From: Urechis unicinctus
Taxonomy: Eukaryota; Annelida; Polychaeta; Xenopneusta; Urechidae
NCBI GenBank assembly: GCA_034190875.2
Contig: CM067349.1
Span: 33,093,787-33,157,786 of the forward strand
Reading direction: 5' to 3'
Length of the DNA: 64,000 nt
Position 1 is the stretch's first letter, and the number at the start of each line of letters is the position of its first letter. Under the pieces are notes generated by a model. That model saw only the letters and a list, made by a program, of their open reading frames with translations, was not told the origin of the DNA and searched no databases. Below are positions 61,614 to 64,000 of the stretch, in pieces. The position numbers and the translations under genes were made by a program.

Positions 61614-62293
61614 ATGCATAATCTCGTGAGCAATGTTCAGTCCGAGAATCGTGTGCGCTTTAGGGTTTCTATGACAAAACTGTTGGTAGTCTTTGTAGTA
61701 TTGGCGAGTTTCGCCACGCTCAATCACAGGTGCGAAACGCAGCTCCAAGTTCCCAAACGAGCGACGCCAGGGATGTCTAAACATTTCTTTGGGGTGATTA
61801 TTTAGGAAAACTGCTGTTTGGTGGGAATATGATTCACAATAACCTATCCAAACAGAGGATGCCGGACTGTATCATCATTGGCATTCGGAAGGCTGGCACA
61901 CGAGCCCTCATGGAATCCTTGAATCTTCATCCACAGATTCGAACGGCAAAGAAAGAGGTTCATTTCTTCGACACATACTCAAACATCCAGAAAGGATACG
62001 ACTGGTATCTGAAGAATATGCCATATTCCCATGGTGGTCAGATAACTGTAGAGAAAACCCCGGCGTATTTCTCCAGTTTAGAAGTTCCTCAACGTATTCA
62101 TAAATTCAACGACAGCATCAAACTGCTGCTCATCGTTTGGGACCCAGTCTCTCGCTCAGTTTACGACTACCTCCAGCCAATTCAAAGCTTGTTACAACCA
62201 TGTAATTCATTTGTTCGTAACTTCAGTAGTTATGGAGGAGATAGTTACAGAAAATTGCACTCTCCATGGCAGACATGTTTGACGCAATGCTAA
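61614..62293 (+). pseudogene. Heparan sulfate 3-O-sulfotransferase-like, N-terminal half, damaged
   Basis: HS3STs are Golgi type II membrane enzymes that transfer sulfate from PAPS to glucosamine of heparan sulfate. From 61,614 one frame gives a basic stretch and a hydrophobic anchor (TKLLVVFVVLASF). After a frame change near 61,770-61,800 the catalytic domain follows: C-I-I-I-G-I-R-K-A-G-T-R-A-L, then L-H-P-Q-I, A-K-K-E-V-H-F-F-D with the catalytic Glu, V-E-K-T-P-A-Y-F and L-L-L-I-V-W-D-P-V-S-R-S-V-Y-D-Y-L. Similarity stops near 62,185 and the frame ends at 62,293; a full enzyme needs about 150 more residues. In the family these sites read KGGTRAL and VRDP; here Gly is Ala and the PAPS-binding Arg is Trp. 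An intron after 62,185 is not excluded, but a pseudogene is more likely. Confidence 0.75.
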
Positions 62294-63639
62294 CATAACA
62301 TCCCAGCCTGCGCAGAAGCCAATGCGCAGGAGATCGAGAAAATTGGTGAAAAAAATCGACGAAAAATCGATCCCATAAGCCTCCAACACTGCGCATGCGC
62401 GTCAAACTGGATCGGTAGTAGTGTCCCAACTTAATCATTCCCCCCGAAAAAAAAATTAGAAAAGTCCGAAAAACTTAGGCTCCCACCACCATGCCAAATT
62501 GGAGACGAAATATGAGAAATCAGTTCACTCAAATACTAAAATACTTTCTCTCTCCATTGTGCACAACAGAAAGTCAACCAATTTCGATAACCACTAGAAT
62601 CGAAGCGCGGCGTCTTTAGGCTACCTGATGAAGCTAATTCCTCTTCAAATCTTTACTGTGGTTCTTGCACCAAAATGCAATGCAATGCACCATATTGCAG
62701 AGCAAAAATCGGAAAAACAGTTTGTTGCTTTCTTTAAGCGCAGAGTAAACAGGAAAACAGCCAGTCACAAAGTGTTGCGCAGTTGATCCAACTACGTCCC
62801 CAAAAATGCACACCAACATGGCCGCGCCCAGCGGATAATCATCCTAAAGTTTATGCTTTATTTTAGTTTAACAAAAGTGAAAAATCGGGTTAATGACATT
62901 CGAACCGACTTATTTTCGCCATCTATATCAAATAACGCCATATGATTATTCACTGGAGCATCACTTTAAGACAACAAGGTATAAAATTTTAGCATTGCTT
63001 TACAAGACTGTTGATGCCTTGCATTTTGTCCTTTTGTTTCTACCTGGTCAATCATAGGTTTAGAATGATATCTAAAAACTCGTGTCCAATCGTTGACCCC
63101 AGCTATGTTTATGGCCTTTGTAAAGTTATATTCTTAATTTTGACGGGACGTGAACTTTAATACATAAATGACACACAGTAGACGCTACAAAACATCCGAA
63201 GCTGAAAACGGGTAGAGTTTGGGCGATAATACCAGAACATAGTGAGGTTGTGCATGCGTAGTTACTGTTCCAGATCGCTATTCCTTCGAATATTTTTGGA
63301 AATAAAGTTCAGAGGCTATTTCAATGCGCCTTTATCGATTCGATGATTTGGTGTTCCCAATAACATGATAGAGTTGTAAATGAGTCGTTTGAATAATACA
63401 CAAAAATTGCATCAAATTGCCAAAAATACATCTTTAACGGCCTTACACTGCTAAGACATATAACGGAGAATTCACAAGGCTGTAACTTTTTTCAATCAAA
63501 CATGATAGGAATAAACATATCAATAGGTGACAGCGGTTACAAGAGAAAATTTGGTGGCAGTACATGCAGAAAATGGAATACCGATGTAGCACCTAAGCCA
63601 CCAATCTTTGACACGTTGTTTGATTCCATCAGTGCGGTG
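62294..63639. other. Spacer between the two sulfotransferase-like sequences
   Basis: No gene is recognised. An NRF1-like ACTGCGCATGCGCGTC occurs at about 62,388-62,403, and a CCTGCGCAG...CTGCGCATTGG-type inverted pair near 62,310. A short Cys-containing open frame near 62.67 kb was considered for a THAP domain and not accepted. Confidence 0.5.
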
Positions 63640-64000
63640 TCACTTCTCAGGCCAGCCGAAATCTCTTTCCACCATTTTATAAAATTCCTGGTTGTAAGGA
63701 CCGAAATATTGCCGTAGTGCCGATATGACCTTGGGGTCAACGTCAGGGTGAACGCGACCTTTAAATTCTGCCAGACAATTCTGCCAGTCTTGTTGAAGTA
63801 GAACATACCATGATTTAGTTTATGTTCGATGCCAAGGAAATCTTCAACGAGCTTCAGTTGAGGAAGAGGGTCCTTTGTGAATTCATCCCCATCTATGTTA
63901 AGAAACTGATTTAAGGTTAAGTACCGGAGCCAGCTCCTCATGTGCATGGAGTAAAGTGAGCGCGTGATAGGTTCGTAGCTCGTTCTCACGCGTCCTGCTT
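63640..64000 (-). pseudogene. Heparan sulfate 3-O-sulfotransferase-like, C-terminal part, continues past window edge
   Basis: Read on the minus strand from the edge: T-S-Y-E-P-I-T-R-S-L-Y, M-R-S-W-L-R-Y, then L-K-L-V-E-D-F-L-G-I-E-H and F-Y-F-N-K-T. After a frame change near 63,770-63,800 it resumes as N-C-L-A-E-F-K-G-R-V-H-P-D-V-D-P and ends E-R-D-F-G-W-P-E-K with a stop at 63,640-63,642. These are the hallmark C-terminal motifs of HS3STs. Between FNKT and NCLAEFKGR the family normally has a G-F-Y-C-L segment carrying the first Cys of a disulfide. Here it is missing and the frame shifts, so a small deletion is likely. The N-terminal half would lie beyond 64,000. Assembly error is the alternative. 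Confidence 0.75.

Noticed and set aside
62634..62830. Possible THAP-type zinc finger of a P-element-like transposase
   Set aside because: Only a short C-x4-C start is present; the His/Cys partners and the conserved Trp and Pro are not found, and the frame is closed.

Overview
The window is nuclear DNA from an invertebrate animal. Genes are split by GT-AG introns, intergenic DNA is long, (CA)n/(TA)n microsatellites and minisatellites are common, and there is a Ty3/gypsy retrotransposon. The main gene encodes a 961-residue RECK orthologue that is clearly diverged from the vertebrate protein. A marine deuterostome or lophotrochozoan would fit, but the species cannot be named from sequence alone. 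All family assignments were made by reading the sequence and from memory of the families; no search was run.

Layout. 1-16.9 kb: no gene recognised. It holds a 17-bp minisatellite (3.8-4.05 kb), a 33-bp tandem repeat (13.7 kb), and a GATGCT-rich minisatellite (13.88-14.78 kb) split by a 489-bp inverted-repeat element. A related 557-bp copy of that element lies at 15.25-15.81 kb; both copies are flanked by 8-bp direct repeats. 17.06-53.59 kb (+): a complete RECK gene in 24 coding exons whose splice phases all join. The first six exons are scattered over 29 kb and the last 18 are packed into 7.4 kb. The long 5' introns hold four (TA)n blocks, a polypyrimidine tract, tandem repeats, seven TCACGTGA palindromes and a set of CTCF-like motifs. 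53.6 to about 55.1 kb: probable RECK 3' UTR with a 26-bp tandem repeat and an AATAAA signal.

55.84-60.30 kb: a complete Ty3/gypsy element with identical 97-bp LTRs, a 5-bp target duplication, a tRNA-Leu-like primer site, a polypurine tract, gag-protease in one frame and pol in the -1 frame. Pol has three single-base frame breaks. 61.6-64.0 kb: two damaged heparan sulfate 3-O-sulfotransferase-like sequences, tail to tail: the N-terminal half on + and the C-terminal half on -, the latter running off the window edge.

Role. RECK is a GPI-anchored cell-surface glycoprotein that inhibits matrix metalloproteinases and, in vertebrates, is a WNT7 co-receptor. HS3ST enzymes modify heparan sulfate in the Golgi. 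Both act on the cell surface and matrix, but nothing here shows that they are co-regulated.
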